Shown here one piece after another: positions 7,638 to 15,789 of a stretch of 37,098 nt of DNA. The stretch is taken from IMG/VR virus record IMGVR_UViG_3300026132_000003, positions 1-37,098 of that record; one strand, given 5' to 3'. A model generated the notes under the pieces. That model searched no databases. It was not told the DNA's origin and saw nothing but the letters and a program-made list of their open reading frames with translations. The first letter of the stretch is position 1, and every line of letters begins with the position of its first letter. Source of the DNA: a virus. Made by a program: the position numbers and the translations under genes.

Positions 7638-8021
7638 ATGCCGCTGACTGCGAAGGGCGAGAAGATCATGCACGCCATGGAAAAGGAGTACGGCAAGGAC
7701 AAGGGAGAGCGCGTGTTCTATGCCTCGAAGAACAAGGGCACGATCTCGGGCGTGGACAGCACCTCGCGCCTGGATGCGGTCGTTGCCGCCTGCGATGCCT
7801 ACGACAGCGCGCACACGCTCGAGGGCGCGGCCGATGCGCTCGAGCGTCACCTGGAGGAGCGCGACGACTCGAAGTTCTCCGATCTCGTCCACAAGCTCGA
7901 GGGCGAGGGCAAGTCGAAGGAATACGCGACGAAGATCGCCGCCAAAGTCGGGCGCGAGAAGTATGGCGCGCACGAGATGGCCAAGAAGTCGGCGGCGAGC
8001 CGGTCCCATCACCATCACTGA
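7638..8021 (+). CDS. Small phage head-module protein with two short conserved motifs
   Basis: 127 residues with AGGAGG 10 bases before ATG. The N-terminus (MPLTAKGEKIMHAMEKEYG, then GERVFYASKNKGTISGV) is a motif seen in many phages just upstream of, or fused to, DUF2213-type proteins. The C-terminal part has a second charged helix motif (GKSKEYATKIAAKVGREKYG) and ends with four native histidines. Charged, helical, no signal peptide. Its position between the Mu F-like protein and the protease/scaffold gene suggests a head-assembly role, but function is unknown. Confidence 0.65.
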   Translation: MPLTAKGEKIMHAMEKEYGKDKGERVFYASKNKGTISGVDSTSRLDAVVAACDAYDSAHTLEGAADALERHLEERDDSKFSDLVHKLEGEGKSKEYATKIAAKVGREKYGAHEMAKKSAASRSHHHH

Positions 8022-8023
8022 TC

Positions 8024-9826
8024 ATGGCGCGTGACCGCGCCCGCGCCGCGGGCATCCTCTTTCGCGCGCCGGACGGGCAAGTCCTGCTCTGCCACCGGGC
8101 GCCCGGGCACAAGGCCGACCAGAATGTATGGGCCTATCCCGGCGGCGGCCTCGAGGACGGCGAGAGCGCGGCGCAGGCTGCGGCCCGCGAGGCCGAGGAG
8201 GAGACCGGGCGCGCGGTAGACGCGGACGGCCTCAAGGTCTGGACCCGGCGCGAGCGCGGGGGGCTGGACTTTACGACGTTCCTCGTGGATGTCGATGCGC
8301 CGTTCGAGCCGGTGCTCAACGACGAGCACGACGAGTTTCGGTGGGTCAAGCCGGCGCAGGCGCTGGAGTCGCTCACGCTGCACGAGGGCGCGAAGATCGC
8401 GCTCCTGCGCTTTGACCTGGACGAGTACGGGATTGCCCGCGCGATCCGGGCCGGCGAGCTGACCAGCCCGCAGTTCTACCACAACGTCCTGCTGGTGGCG
8501 CTTCGGATCACCGGCACGGGGGCGAGCTACCGCAAGGCGCTCAAGGAGTTCGTCTGGCGCGACCCCTCGCTCTATCTCAACGACGAGTTCGTGGCGCGGT
8601 GCAACGGTCTCCCGGTCATCCTGGAGCATCCGCCGAGCCAAGAGCTGAACTCTGACGAGTACCGCGAGCGCGTCGCGGGCTCGATCGTGCTGCCCTTCAT
8701 CGGCGACGGGGACGTGTTTCCGGCCGAGGAGGTCTGGGGCATCGCGAAAATCTACGACATGGCCAGCGCTGAGCTGCTCGCAACTCAGCCGCTGTCGACA
8801 AGTCCCGCCGTCGCGTTCCGCGAGGGCGAGGCCGGCGGCCGGTATGCGCTCGCCGATGGTTCCCATATCCTGGTCGAGGGAAAGCCCGCCCTCCTCGACC
8901 ATCTGGCGATCTGTGTGGCGGGCGTGTGGGACAAAGGCGGCGAGCCGTCCGGCGTCTCGAATGAATCCTCAAGGGGTGACATTATGGCAACCGAGGAGCA
9001 GCACGAGGAAGCCGAGGAGCGCAAAGACGCGGCGGCGACCCCCGAAAATTCGAAGGAGGGTGAGAAGCTGGACAAGGTGCTCACGCACCTGGACAGCCTC
9101 CACTCGCGAATGGACGAAATGAGCGCCCGCATGGATGCGGTCGAAAAGCGCGGCGACGCCGAGTCCGAGTCCAAGTCCGAGGAAAAGGACGAGAAGGACG
9201 AGGACGAGGAGAAGCGCGACGATGCCGAATCCGAGGGCGAGAAGAAGCTCGAGGAGGAGGAGCGCGAGGCCGAGGACAAGGAAACCGAGGACACGCGCAA
9301 GGACGAGGCCGAGACCGAGGACGAGGAGGAAAAAGCCTTGAAGCGTGAAGCACGATCGGATTCGGACAGCGAGCTGGTCGGCCTGCTGCGCGACATCCAC
9401 CGGCGCCTGCCGCGGGAGATGCCCGAGGCCGAGCGCGGTCGTTTCGTCGAGGCGCAGGCGCGCGCGGACCGCGTGGCGCAGGCGTTCGGCGACACCGCCC
9501 CGCGATGGCTGAATGGCGAGTCGCTCCTGCAGTATCGCCGGCGCCTGGCGCGCACGTTCCAGCACCACTCCGGCGACTGGAAGGGCGTGGACCTCTCGCG
9601 CATCGCCGATGAGGCGGCGCTCGACATCGCCGAGCGGCGCATCTACGCCGACGCGATGGAGGCGGCCCTTCACCCGGCGGACACCTCCACCCCGTTCCTG
9701 CGTCCCATCAGCGAGACCGATCGGGCCGGGCGCAAGATCACCCGATTCGTCGGGTCCATCGAGGCGACCTTCGGACCGTTCAAGCAGCGGGCCCGTCGGG
9801 TCACGAAGTTCAACCGGGACGTCTGA
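8024..9826 (+). CDS. Nudix hydrolase - DUF2213-like prohead protease - scaffold fusion
   Basis: 600 residues with at least three parts. Residues 1-130 are a Nudix domain with a complete box: G41-x5-E47, then x7 and REAEEETG at 55-62. Residues about 140-315 resemble the DUF2213 phage family, with VILEHPP, then AGSIVLPFIGDGDVF, PLSTSPAV and LLDHLAICVAGVW; the Ser and His in the last two are candidate protease residues. Residues about 321-445 are a very acidic Glu/Asp/Lys coiled segment typical of scaffolds. The last ~150 residues form a separate helical domain. Placement right before cement and capsid genes fits a maturation protease plus scaffold. Protease activity is inferred; the Nudix substrate is unknown. 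Confidence 0.75.
   Translation: MARDRARAAGILFRAPDGQVLLCHRAPGHKADQNVWAYPGGGLEDGESAAQAAAREAEEETGRAVDADGLKVWTRRERGGLDFTTFLVDVDAPFEPVLNDEHDEFRWVKPAQALESLTLHEGAKIALLRFDLDEYGIARAIRAGELTSPQFYHNVLLVALRITGTGASYRKALKEFVWRDPSLYLNDEFVARCNGLPVILEHPPSQELNSDEYRERVAGSIVLPFIGDGDVFPAEEVWGIAKIYDMASAELLATQPLSTSPAVAFREGEAGGRYALADGSHILVEGKPALLDHLAICVAGVWDKGGEPSGVSNESSRGDIMATEEQHEEAEERKDAAATPENSKEGEKLDKVLTHLDSLHSRMDEMSARMDAVEKRGDAESESKSEEKDEKDEDEEKRDDAESEGEKKLEEEEREAEDKETEDTRKDEAETEDEEEKALKREARSDSDSELVGLLRDIHRRLPREMPEAERGRFVEAQARADRVAQAFGDTAPRWLNGESLLQYRRRLARTFQHHSGDWKGVDLSRIADEAALDIAERRIYADAMEAALHPADTSTPFLRPISETDRAGRKITRFVGSIEATFGPFKQRARRVTKFNRDV
8971..8986 (+). promoter_or_regulatory. Internal ribosome binding site and ATG inside the protease/scaffold gene
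   Basis: AAGGGGTGA at 8971-8979 stands four bases before an in-frame ATG at 8984-8986 (residue 321 of the 600-residue protein). The ATG falls exactly at the boundary between the protease-like domain and the acidic scaffold-like domain. Confidence 0.6.
8984..9826 (+). CDS. Nested in-frame scaffold protein (internal start)
   Basis: Predicted 280-residue product from the internal ATG, beginning MATEEQHEEAEERKDAAA. It would comprise the acidic coiled segment and the C-terminal helical domain without the Nudix and protease parts. This mirrors lambda C/Nu3, where scaffold is made in large amounts from a start inside the protease gene and shares its C-terminus. Evidence is the ribosome site, the frame and the exact domain boundary. 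Real use of the start needs protein N-terminal data. Confidence 0.55.
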   Translation: MATEEQHEEAEERKDAAATPENSKEGEKLDKVLTHLDSLHSRMDEMSARMDAVEKRGDAESESKSEEKDEKDEDEEKRDDAESEGEKKLEEEEREAEDKETEDTRKDEAETEDEEEKALKREARSDSDSELVGLLRDIHRRLPREMPEAERGRFVEAQARADRVAQAFGDTAPRWLNGESLLQYRRRLARTFQHHSGDWKGVDLSRIADEAALDIAERRIYADAMEAALHPADTSTPFLRPISETDRAGRKITRFVGSIEATFGPFKQRARRVTKFNRDV

Positions 9827-9853
9827 CCCGGATCAGCCAGAGGAGGTTAACCA

Positions 9854-10468
9854 ATGGCAACCCCGAACATCAGCATTAATCCGGTTCAGACGACGAACTT
9901 CCCCGGCACCTTCTCCGTCGACTCGACGGGCTGGGTACAGGGCATTTTCGTCGACGATCCGGCCATCCGCTTCCAGCTCGCAGGCGGCTTCGTCGCCTCG
10001 TCCGAGACGACCCCCATGTGGGGCGGCATCGCCGTCGCGGCGGCCGTGCCGAACCCGGCGAGCCAGACTCCGCAGCTGGGCTATGAACTCACCCGCGCCG
10101 GCTCGATCGGCGCCATCGACGGCTTCACGGTGTTCAACCAGGCGATCGCCATGGTGCAGACGCCCCAGAGCCGGGTCCCGATGGCTGGTTCGAACATGGA
10201 GATCAGCTTCTTCAAGCTGGGCTCCAAGGCGCGGATCGTCGTCCAGGCGGACGCGGCGTTCGCGGCCACCCTCGAGGGCAACGCGATCTCGCAGCAGGTG
10301 GCCTGGGACACCACGAACCAGAAGCTCATCGCGTACAGCTCCGGGACGGCGCTGCCGGTCAAGGTGCTCGGCGTCAACGTCGGCAACTCCAAGATCGTCA
10401 GCTACGCCTCGGGCACCAACTTCGCCAACTGGACCAACGACGGCTCGACCGTCCTGATCGAGCTGTAA
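9854..10468 (+). CDS. Capsid cement/decoration-like structural protein
   Basis: 204 residues with a strong AGAGGAGG site before ATG. Rich in Ala, Gly, Ser, Thr and Val with alternating beta pattern, few charged residues, no Cys. Starts MATPNISINPVQTTNFPGTF and contains AGGFVASSETTPMWGG. Its place between the scaffold and major capsid genes, and its beta-rich composition, match the cement protein that precedes the capsid gene in many phages with this portal and capsid type. It would bind the outside of expanded capsids. Assigned by context and composition. Confidence 0.6.
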   Translation: MATPNISINPVQTTNFPGTFSVDSTGWVQGIFVDDPAIRFQLAGGFVASSETTPMWGGIAVAAAVPNPASQTPQLGYELTRAGSIGAIDGFTVFNQAIAMVQTPQSRVPMAGSNMEISFFKLGSKARIVVQADAAFAATLEGNAISQQVAWDTTNQKLIAYSSGTALPVKVLGVNVGNSKIVSYASGTNFANWTNDGSTVLIEL

Positions 10469-10484
10469 GGCAGGAGGAGACACC

Positions 10485-11507
10485 GTGGCAAACATCGCAA
10501 CCGCATGGGTCCAGACCCATCCGTCCTTCGTCGAGCCTGGTCTGCTCCTGCAGTACAACCAGGCCTCGGGGGCCTTCGAAACGCTGGCTACCGGCAACCC
10601 GCTCGTCAAGATCGGCTCGGAGGACCTCGCGGTCTACATCCGTCGCCTTGACGTGCGCACGCAGGTCGCAGCCGGCCAGGCGGCATACAACGAGCTGCCG
10701 TCGGTGCAGATCGTGGCCGATATGGCCTCGACACCGACGTACCTGCAGCAAGTTCGCGCCGAGTACGACCACCACGACACGGCCGCCATGGCCAACTGGG
10801 GCACCTCGATCGTCGAGGCCCAGCGCCTGGGCATGCGCCAGGGGCATTTCCAGCTCTTGCGCAACTCGCTGCTCTACGGGATGAACCCGGCGAACGGCGA
10901 GGGCTTGCTCAACACCAACGGGGCGACCAGCGTGTCCCTGCCGCCGGACTCGAACGGCAACGACACGGTCGCGACCTACGACAACGGGCAAATGGCGTTC
11001 TTCTTCCTGCAGCAGATCTCGGGGGCGAAAACCCGCACGATGCAGCTCGGGCTCCCGCGCAAGTTCGTCATCCTCGGCCCGCAGCGAGTCCTGAGTGCCT
11101 TCGAGTACCAGGGCATCGTCCAGCTGACGCAGTACCAGCGCCCCGGCGCCGGCACGGCCTCGGTTGCGGGCACCGTCAAGGCGGTCGCCGAGGAGAACGG
11201 GGACGAGATCGTATGGGTCTACGACGACACCCTGATCGGCAAGGGTGCCGGGGGCACCGACGCGGTGCTGCTGGTCATGCCCGAGGTCGAGAAGCCCGAG
11301 GGGCCGGAGTGGTCCACCAACGAGTTCGCCAAGCTCGAGCCCGGCATCGCGGCCTGCACGTTGCAGTACGCGGACGTCGCGGCCCCGGTCGAGATTCCGA
11401 CCCCGCTGCCCGGCGGCGCGATCGACGTGCTGTCGGAGATGCGGGCGACCCCCGGCTGGGCGGTTCGTCCCGAGGCGGTCACGATCGTCTCGATGACCTA
11501 CCAGTAA
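10485..11507 (+). CDS. Major capsid protein, DUF2184-like (HK97 fold expected)
   Basis: 340 residues. The GTG at 10485 follows CAGGAGGAG at 10472-10480. The order of motifs resembles the DUF2184/gp6-type capsid family: an N-terminal LLQYNQASGAFETLA segment, a long spine-like helix around DYHHDTAAMANWGTSIVEA-type residues, then a conserved C-terminal part with VYDDTLIGKGAGGTDAVLL and MPEVEKPEGPEW. It forms the icosahedral shell. Followed by a strong terminator, which fits a very highly expressed gene. No Lys-Asn crosslink can be judged by eye. Confidence 0.82.
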   Translation: MANIATAWVQTHPSFVEPGLLLQYNQASGAFETLATGNPLVKIGSEDLAVYIRRLDVRTQVAAGQAAYNELPSVQIVADMASTPTYLQQVRAEYDHHDTAAMANWGTSIVEAQRLGMRQGHFQLLRNSLLYGMNPANGEGLLNTNGATSVSLPPDSNGNDTVATYDNGQMAFFFLQQISGAKTRTMQLGLPRKFVILGPQRVLSAFEYQGIVQLTQYQRPGAGTASVAGTVKAVAEENGDEIVWVYDDTLIGKGAGGTDAVLLVMPEVEKPEGPEWSTNEFAKLEPGIAACTLQYADVAAPVEIPTPLPGGAIDVLSEMRATPGWAVRPEAVTIVSMTYQ

Positions 11508-11579
11508 GCGTTCCTCCGAGGGGTCCTGATCCCTCATCGCGTGCGCGTCGCGGGCTTCTCCATGGGCCTGCACGCTCTC

Positions 11580-11610
11580 GGGGGCGGCTTCGGCCGCCCC
11601 CACCTTTTTT
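11580..11610 (+). terminator. Strong Rho-independent terminator after the capsid gene
   Basis: Perfect 9-bp stem GGGGGCGGC (11580-11588) and GCCGCCCCC (11593-11601) around a UUCG tetraloop, then ACC and six T residues (11605-11610). It lies in the only intergenic gap over 100 bp in the structural block (11508-11653). The rest of that gap holds a weaker GAGGG...CCCTC hairpin at about 11518-11535 and no clear promoter. Confidence 0.85.
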
Positions 11611-11653
11611 CGACATGGAGACCGCGCACTTTCTTTCACATGGAGATGCCATC

Positions 11654-12184
11654 ATGAAGCTCTACGTTGCCAATACGTCGAAGCAGCACCACGATTTCAT
11701 CTGCCGCCTCCCGGAGGCGACGCGCACCCTGACGGTGCGCATCCCGGCCGGGCGCCAGGTCCAGGTCGGGCCCGATCTTTCGGCCGGCTCGATCGACGCG
11801 ATCATTGCCCAGCATTCGCGTTACGGGATGATCGATGCGCGCGAGGCGCTCAAGCGTCACGGCTATGCCGGGCTGTGCTACAGCGTCGACAAGCCTGTGA
11901 GCAATACGCAGTTCGCCGCCGCCTACCACGCCAACGAGGAGGCCCTGCAGGAGCAGGCCGAGGAGAACCGCGAGAACGCTGCGGCCGCGATCGCCCAGAG
12001 CATCGACGAGAACACCGGGGGCCTCGCGCACCTGGATGTCAAGGTCTCGGAGGTCACGAAGCCGGGCGAGACGCCCCGGGTCAACAGCGGGATCGAGGTC
12101 ACGCGCGATGGGACGGCCCCGCGCCATGGCGGCAAGACGCGCAAGAGCGGCGGCCGGCGCACCACCCGCAAGGCGACCAAGTAG
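11654..12184 (+). CDS. Hypothetical head/neck region protein
   Basis: 176 residues. The start at 11654 is chosen for the GGAG at 11642-11645; in-frame upstream ATGs lie between the terminator and this site. The N-terminal ~70 residues look like a small beta domain (MKLYVANTSKQHHDF, then RIPAGRQVQVGPDLS), followed by an Ala/Glu helix and a long basic tail (KTRKSGGRRTTRKATK). Such short beta-domain proteins with charged tails often occur just after phage capsid genes. It may contact the capsid or DNA. No specific family recognised. Confidence 0.6.
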   Translation: MKLYVANTSKQHHDFICRLPEATRTLTVRIPAGRQVQVGPDLSAGSIDAIIAQHSRYGMIDAREALKRHGYAGLCYSVDKPVSNTQFAAAYHANEEALQEQAEENRENAAAAIAQSIDENTGGLAHLDVKVSEVTKPGETPRVNSGIEVTRDGTAPRHGGKTRKSGGRRTTRKATK

Positions 12185-12190
12185 CGGCCC

Positions 12191-12649
12191 ATGTTCGCCA
12201 CCCCGACGGAGCCGAACCGCGCCGACTACCTGGTGTTCTTGCGCTCGATCGCCGGCATCTCGGCCAACGTGCTGCCGGATGCGAGCGAGTACGTGGACCA
12301 CACGCTCACGGTCGCCCAGGGCATCGTTAACACGGCTCTCGAGGACGTGGATGCGGCGATCTACACGCTCGCCGTCTACAACCTCGCGGCCGATCGGCTC
12401 ATCAACTACGCGCAGGACCAGGACGGGCAGTCGTTTTTCAAGAACCTGCGCGCGCAGTTCAACATCGGCTCTCCCTCCGTCGGGGTGGTGGCGTCCACCT
12501 CCGACCAGGGGACCTCGACGTCGCTGCTCAATCCCGAGGCGCTCAAGGGGCTGACGCTGGCCGACCTGCAGACGCTCAAGACGCCCTTCGGGCGCCAGTA
12601 CATGGCGTTCGCCCAGACCTACGGTCCCACGATCTGGGGCGTGTCATGA
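12191..12649 (+). CDS. Probable head-tail connector (neck) protein
   Basis: 152 residues, mostly helical, with a conserved-looking core LAVYNLAADRLINYAQDQDG at about residues 58-77 and the end QTLKTPFGRQYMAFAQTYGPTIWGV. Located between the capsid gene and the tail genes, where head completion or adaptor proteins lie. Its stop overlaps the ATG of the next gene (ATGA at 12646-12649). Function inferred from position. Confidence 0.55.
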   Translation: MFATPTEPNRADYLVFLRSIAGISANVLPDASEYVDHTLTVAQGIVNTALEDVDAAIYTLAVYNLAADRLINYAQDQDGQSFFKNLRAQFNIGSPSVGVVASTSDQGTSTSLLNPEALKGLTLADLQTLKTPFGRQYMAFAQTYGPTIWGVS

Positions 12650-13077
12650 GCCTGACGCTCCATCTGGGCGTCGTCGTCCAGCCCTACTCGGCCTACGGGC
12701 GCCACGTCACCACCGGCGATGTCGCGACCTGGCTCGAGGACCGCTACGGGGTCATGGGCGCGTTCTGGCGCGTACATGGCAAGGACGTGGCGCGGGACAT
12801 GGAGGGCGGCGTGCTGCGGGCGGTGGAGCTGGTCATGATGGGGCGGCGCGGGGCCGATCCCTACGCGCGGGCCATGTCCGACCTCCAGCATCGATTCCGG
12901 CGCTTTATCTCGAGCCGCGAGGTCGAGCGCGTGGGGATCCCGGGCGTTCCGACCCAGGCGGCGCTTCGGGGGGTGAATCACCGCCTGAAGCATCCGTATC
13001 GCAAGTCGAACCCGCGCCGGCCGTCCTTCCGGGATACGGGGCTCTACGAGGCCTCGTTCCGGGCCTGGATCGACTGA
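12646..13077 (+). CDS. Probable head-tail joining / tail completion protein
   Basis: 143 residues, basic, with a small alpha/beta pattern. A characteristic C-terminal stretch (RGVNHRLKHPYRKSNPRRPS, then FRDTGLYEASFRAW) has the look of the tail completion proteins that sit on the neck of contractile tails. Coupled to the previous gene by ATGA. The next gene starts at a GTG two bases past its stop. Identified by context. Confidence 0.5.
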   Translation: MSLTLHLGVVVQPYSAYGRHVTTGDVATWLEDRYGVMGAFWRVHGKDVARDMEGGVLRAVELVMMGRRGADPYARAMSDLQHRFRRFISSREVERVGIPGVPTQAALRGVNHRLKHPYRKSNPRRPSFRDTGLYEASFRAWID

Positions 13078-13078
13078 C

Positions 13079-14032
13079 GTGCAGGTCGGGGAAATCCAGC
13101 CGGACGAGACGCTGCTTCATGCGGCGCTCTCGCAGGGGGTCCAAAACCTCTCGCTCGACCAGAGCGTGACGTTCCAGGAGTATCTTCGCGTCGTGCTCCC
13201 GGTTGACGGGTTCGTGTTCTGGAAGCCGACGGGCAAGGCGATCAAGCCGCGCGGCTCGCTGCACTACGCGCAGGAGCTGCACCAGGACGAGGAGCAGACC
13301 GCAGCGCTCGCCAACACGCTGTTCACGACCACGAAGGAGATCAAGAATTTCGCGCGAACGCTGACCGGCGGCGCGCGCTATCTCTACGTCGCGACGGTTA
13401 ACGGCTTCCGCTTCGCGGTCTCCCAGCAGCAGGGGTTCTACAGCCAGGCGGGACTCTGGCACTACTTCGGGCGCTCGATCTGGCCCGCGCTCTACTCCCA
13501 GCTCCTGGACCCCGGGCGCAGTGTGGATACGACCCGCGCGGTTGTCTCCAACTCGCTGCCCTTCTGGCTGCAGATCGCGGACTGGGCGCCGGACTGGCTG
13601 CCCTACGGGAAGTCCCCGCCGCTTTTCCCGGCGTTTCTCGCGCCGGCGAACGAGCCCCCGCCCTACGGGACGGTCGAGATCACCCCGACACGGGCCCTGC
13701 AGCCGGTCCCGACGCGCGGGGGACTCGGGGGCGCGCACAGCCAGCTCGTCGCCGATACCGTGCGCCTGACGCTCTACGGGCTGCAGAACAACGAGGCCGT
13801 GGATTTCCTCGATGCGGTGATCGACTACAGCGCCGCGACGGATAACATCGGCCTGATGAACGCGCCGACCATCGTCGACGACCCACGCCCGCAGGAGGAA
13901 ATTCAGGCCCTGGCGATGCGAAAGCGCATCGAGTTCGACGTGTCCTACTACCAGAGCCGCTCCCTCGATCTGGCCTACCAGATGATCCGGGAGGCGGACT
14001 GCGAGACCATCCTCGGCACCCTTGCCACTTAA
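13079..14032 (+). CDS. Neck/tail terminator-like protein
   Basis: 317 residues with GTG start. The N-terminal ~190 residues have many aromatics (FGRSIWPALYSQLLDPGRS, LPFWLQIADWAPDWLPYG). The C-terminal ~110 residues resemble tail terminator folds: DTVRLTLYGLQNNEAVDFLD, then RKRIEFDVSYYQSRSLD and a final amphipathic helix. Similar two-part proteins in other phages are called neck terminators; they cap the finished tail and join it to the head. The position directly before the sheath fits. Confidence 0.55.
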   Translation: MQVGEIQPDETLLHAALSQGVQNLSLDQSVTFQEYLRVVLPVDGFVFWKPTGKAIKPRGSLHYAQELHQDEEQTAALANTLFTTTKEIKNFARTLTGGARYLYVATVNGFRFAVSQQQGFYSQAGLWHYFGRSIWPALYSQLLDPGRSVDTTRAVVSNSLPFWLQIADWAPDWLPYGKSPPLFPAFLAPANEPPPYGTVEITPTRALQPVPTRGGLGGAHSQLVADTVRLTLYGLQNNEAVDFLDAVIDYSAATDNIGLMNAPTIVDDPRPQEEIQALAMRKRIEFDVSYYQSRSLDLAYQMIREADCETILGTLAT

Positions 14033-14046
14033 CGGAGACCACTGCC

Positions 14047-14361
14047 ATGCCACAGGGACCTATTCCGGTCAAAGCGACCACGGCCAACTCCACGGCGCTG
14101 AACCAGAGCGCCGCGGCCGTCATCAAGGCGACTCCCGGCATTCTGTGCCGCGTCGTCATCGGAACGGTCGGCACCGCCGGCTCGCTCACCTTCAACGACA
14201 TCGACACCGTTGGCGGCGCGGCCGCCGCGAACCAGATCGTCAGCCTCGCCTACGGTGACCTCACGGCCGGGCAGGTCATCGACCTGGAGTTCCCCTGCAA
14301 GACGGGCATCGTGCTCTCGGCGATCCCGACCGGGGGCGTCATCTCGGTGTCCTACGCCTGA
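14047..14361 (+). CDS. Small beta-rich structural protein
   Basis: 104 residues, almost free of charged residues, rich in Ala, Thr, Gly, Ile and Val, with alternating beta pattern (KATPGILCRVVIGTVGTAGS, then GQVIDLEFPCKTGIVLSAIP). Two Cys. Proteins of this size and composition are frequent among phage virion genes and may be decoration or tail-associated. It lies between the neck terminator-like gene and the sheath gene. Exact role unknown. Confidence 0.55.
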   Translation: MPQGPIPVKATTANSTALNQSAAAVIKATPGILCRVVIGTVGTAGSLTFNDIDTVGGAAAANQIVSLAYGDLTAGQVIDLEFPCKTGIVLSAIPTGGVISVSYA

Positions 14362-14392
14362 TCCGCGCACAGCCACATAGGAGGCGCCCGCC

Positions 14393-15778
14393 ATGGCCAA
14401 CTCCATCGTAGAGGTCGACGTTTCGGTTACCGCTGCGCCGACGCCGGCGAGCCTGCAGCGGACCGGGGCGCTGATCAGCCAGGGCGCGACGACGGCGACC
14501 GTCGGGGACTACAAGCTGCTCACGCAGTACTCGGACCTCGCATCGCTGCTCATCGCCCCGCTCGATCTCCAGTCGCTCACCTGGTCGGGGGGCACGGTCA
14601 CGGCCACGGCGGTCGCCAACCTGGCCGCCAACGTCTCGACGGGCGACACCTTCCCCGTGACCATCTCCGGGGCGTCTCCGGCCGGCTACAACGGGACGTT
14701 CCTCGCCACCGTCACGGGGGCCGACACCTTCACCTACGCGCTCTCGGCCAATCCGGGCACCGAGACGGCGCCGGGTACCTACACCGCGCCGGGCGTGGTG
14801 GAGCTGCAGCAGATGGCGCAGACCTTCTTCGCCCAGGGGGCACAGATGTCGGTCTACGTGCTGGAGCTGGGGGCCGGCGACGCCGCGAGCGGCGTGACGC
14901 AGCTCACGAGCTTCATCACGGCCAACCCCTCGACGATCTACGCCTACCTGATCCCGCGCAGCTGGGACAGCGAGCCGACGTTCCTCTCGTTCCTCTCGGG
15001 GTACACGGGCGTCACGGCCATGACGTACTTCTTCGTCACCACGACCGTCGCCTCCTACACGCAGTACTCGAGCACCGAGAAGTGCGTCGTCGCTCTAGTG
15101 GAGAGCCCGGACGCGCCGCTGACGGAGTTCTCCTGCGCGGCCGCGCTCTGGTCCGCCCTGCACTACGACCCCTCCAGCACCAACAAGGTCACGCCCTTCG
15201 CCTTCTCGTTCCTCTCGGGCGTCACGGCCTACCCCGTCAAGGGCAACTCGGCCACGCTGGCGGCGCTCAATGGCGCACATGTCAACTACGTGGCCGTGGC
15301 CTCGGAGGGCGGCCTGACCAACACCATGCTCGCCTGGGGGACCACGCTCGACGGGCGCGATTTCACCTACTGGTACTCGGTGGACTGGGCGCAGATCAAC
15401 CTCGGGCGCGCGATCGCCAATGCGGTCATCAACGGCTCGAACAATGCGCTGAACCCGCTGTATTTCAACCAGGACGGCATCAACCGCCTGCAGGACGTGG
15501 TTGCGGCCACGCTCCAGAGCGCGGTGACCTACGGGCTGTCCATCGGGACGGTCGTGCGCTCCTCGCTCAGCGGTCCGGCATTCACCCAGGCGCTGGACGC
15601 CGGGACCTACGACGGCGATGACGTGGTCAACGCGGTCCCCTTCGCCGACTACGTGGCCGCCAATCCCGGGGACTACAAGATCGGTAAGTACGCCGGACTC
15701 TCGGCGGTCTATATCCCGGCGCGCGGGTTCCTGCAGATCGTGTTCACGCTCAACGTCACCGATTTCCTCTCACAGTGA
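14393..15778 (+). CDS. Tail sheath protein (DUF3383-like)
   Basis: 461 residues with TAGGAGG before ATG. N-terminus MANSIVEVDVSVTAAPTPAS and the C-terminal part (DFTYWYSVDWAQINLGRAIA, NQDGINRLQDVVAATLQSAV, then a final FTLNV strand) match the order of contractile sheath subunits of the DUF3383 type. A beta-rich module at about residues 61-134 (LTWSGGTV to TYTAPG, with AGYNGTF and VTGADTFTYAL) interrupts the N-terminal domain and looks inserted; a similar module occurs in the baseplate plug gene at 19192. The sheath contracts to drive the tube through the cell envelope. It defines the phage as a myovirus. Confidence 0.85.
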   Translation: MANSIVEVDVSVTAAPTPASLQRTGALISQGATTATVGDYKLLTQYSDLASLLIAPLDLQSLTWSGGTVTATAVANLAANVSTGDTFPVTISGASPAGYNGTFLATVTGADTFTYALSANPGTETAPGTYTAPGVVELQQMAQTFFAQGAQMSVYVLELGAGDAASGVTQLTSFITANPSTIYAYLIPRSWDSEPTFLSFLSGYTGVTAMTYFFVTTTVASYTQYSSTEKCVVALVESPDAPLTEFSCAAALWSALHYDPSSTNKVTPFAFSFLSGVTAYPVKGNSATLAALNGAHVNYVAVASEGGLTNTMLAWGTTLDGRDFTYWYSVDWAQINLGRAIANAVINGSNNALNPLYFNQDGINRLQDVVAATLQSAVTYGLSIGTVVRSSLSGPAFTQALDAGTYDGDDVVNAVPFADYVAANPGDYKIGKYAGLSAVYIPARGFLQIVFTLNVTDFLSQ

Positions 15779-15789
15779 GGGCCTGATCC

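Noticed and set aside
3611-8018. Very long minus-strand frames under the terminase, portal and Mu F genes
   Set aside because: Antisense shadows typical of high-GC DNA; the plus-strand proteins are clearly recognisable.
8006-8018. Engineered His-tag at the end of the 127-residue protein
   Set aside because: Only four histidines, in a natural phage context with ordinary flanking codons.
10398-11639. 413-codon minus-strand frame under the capsid gene
   Set aside because: Antisense to a clear capsid protein, no ribosome site, low-complexity composition.
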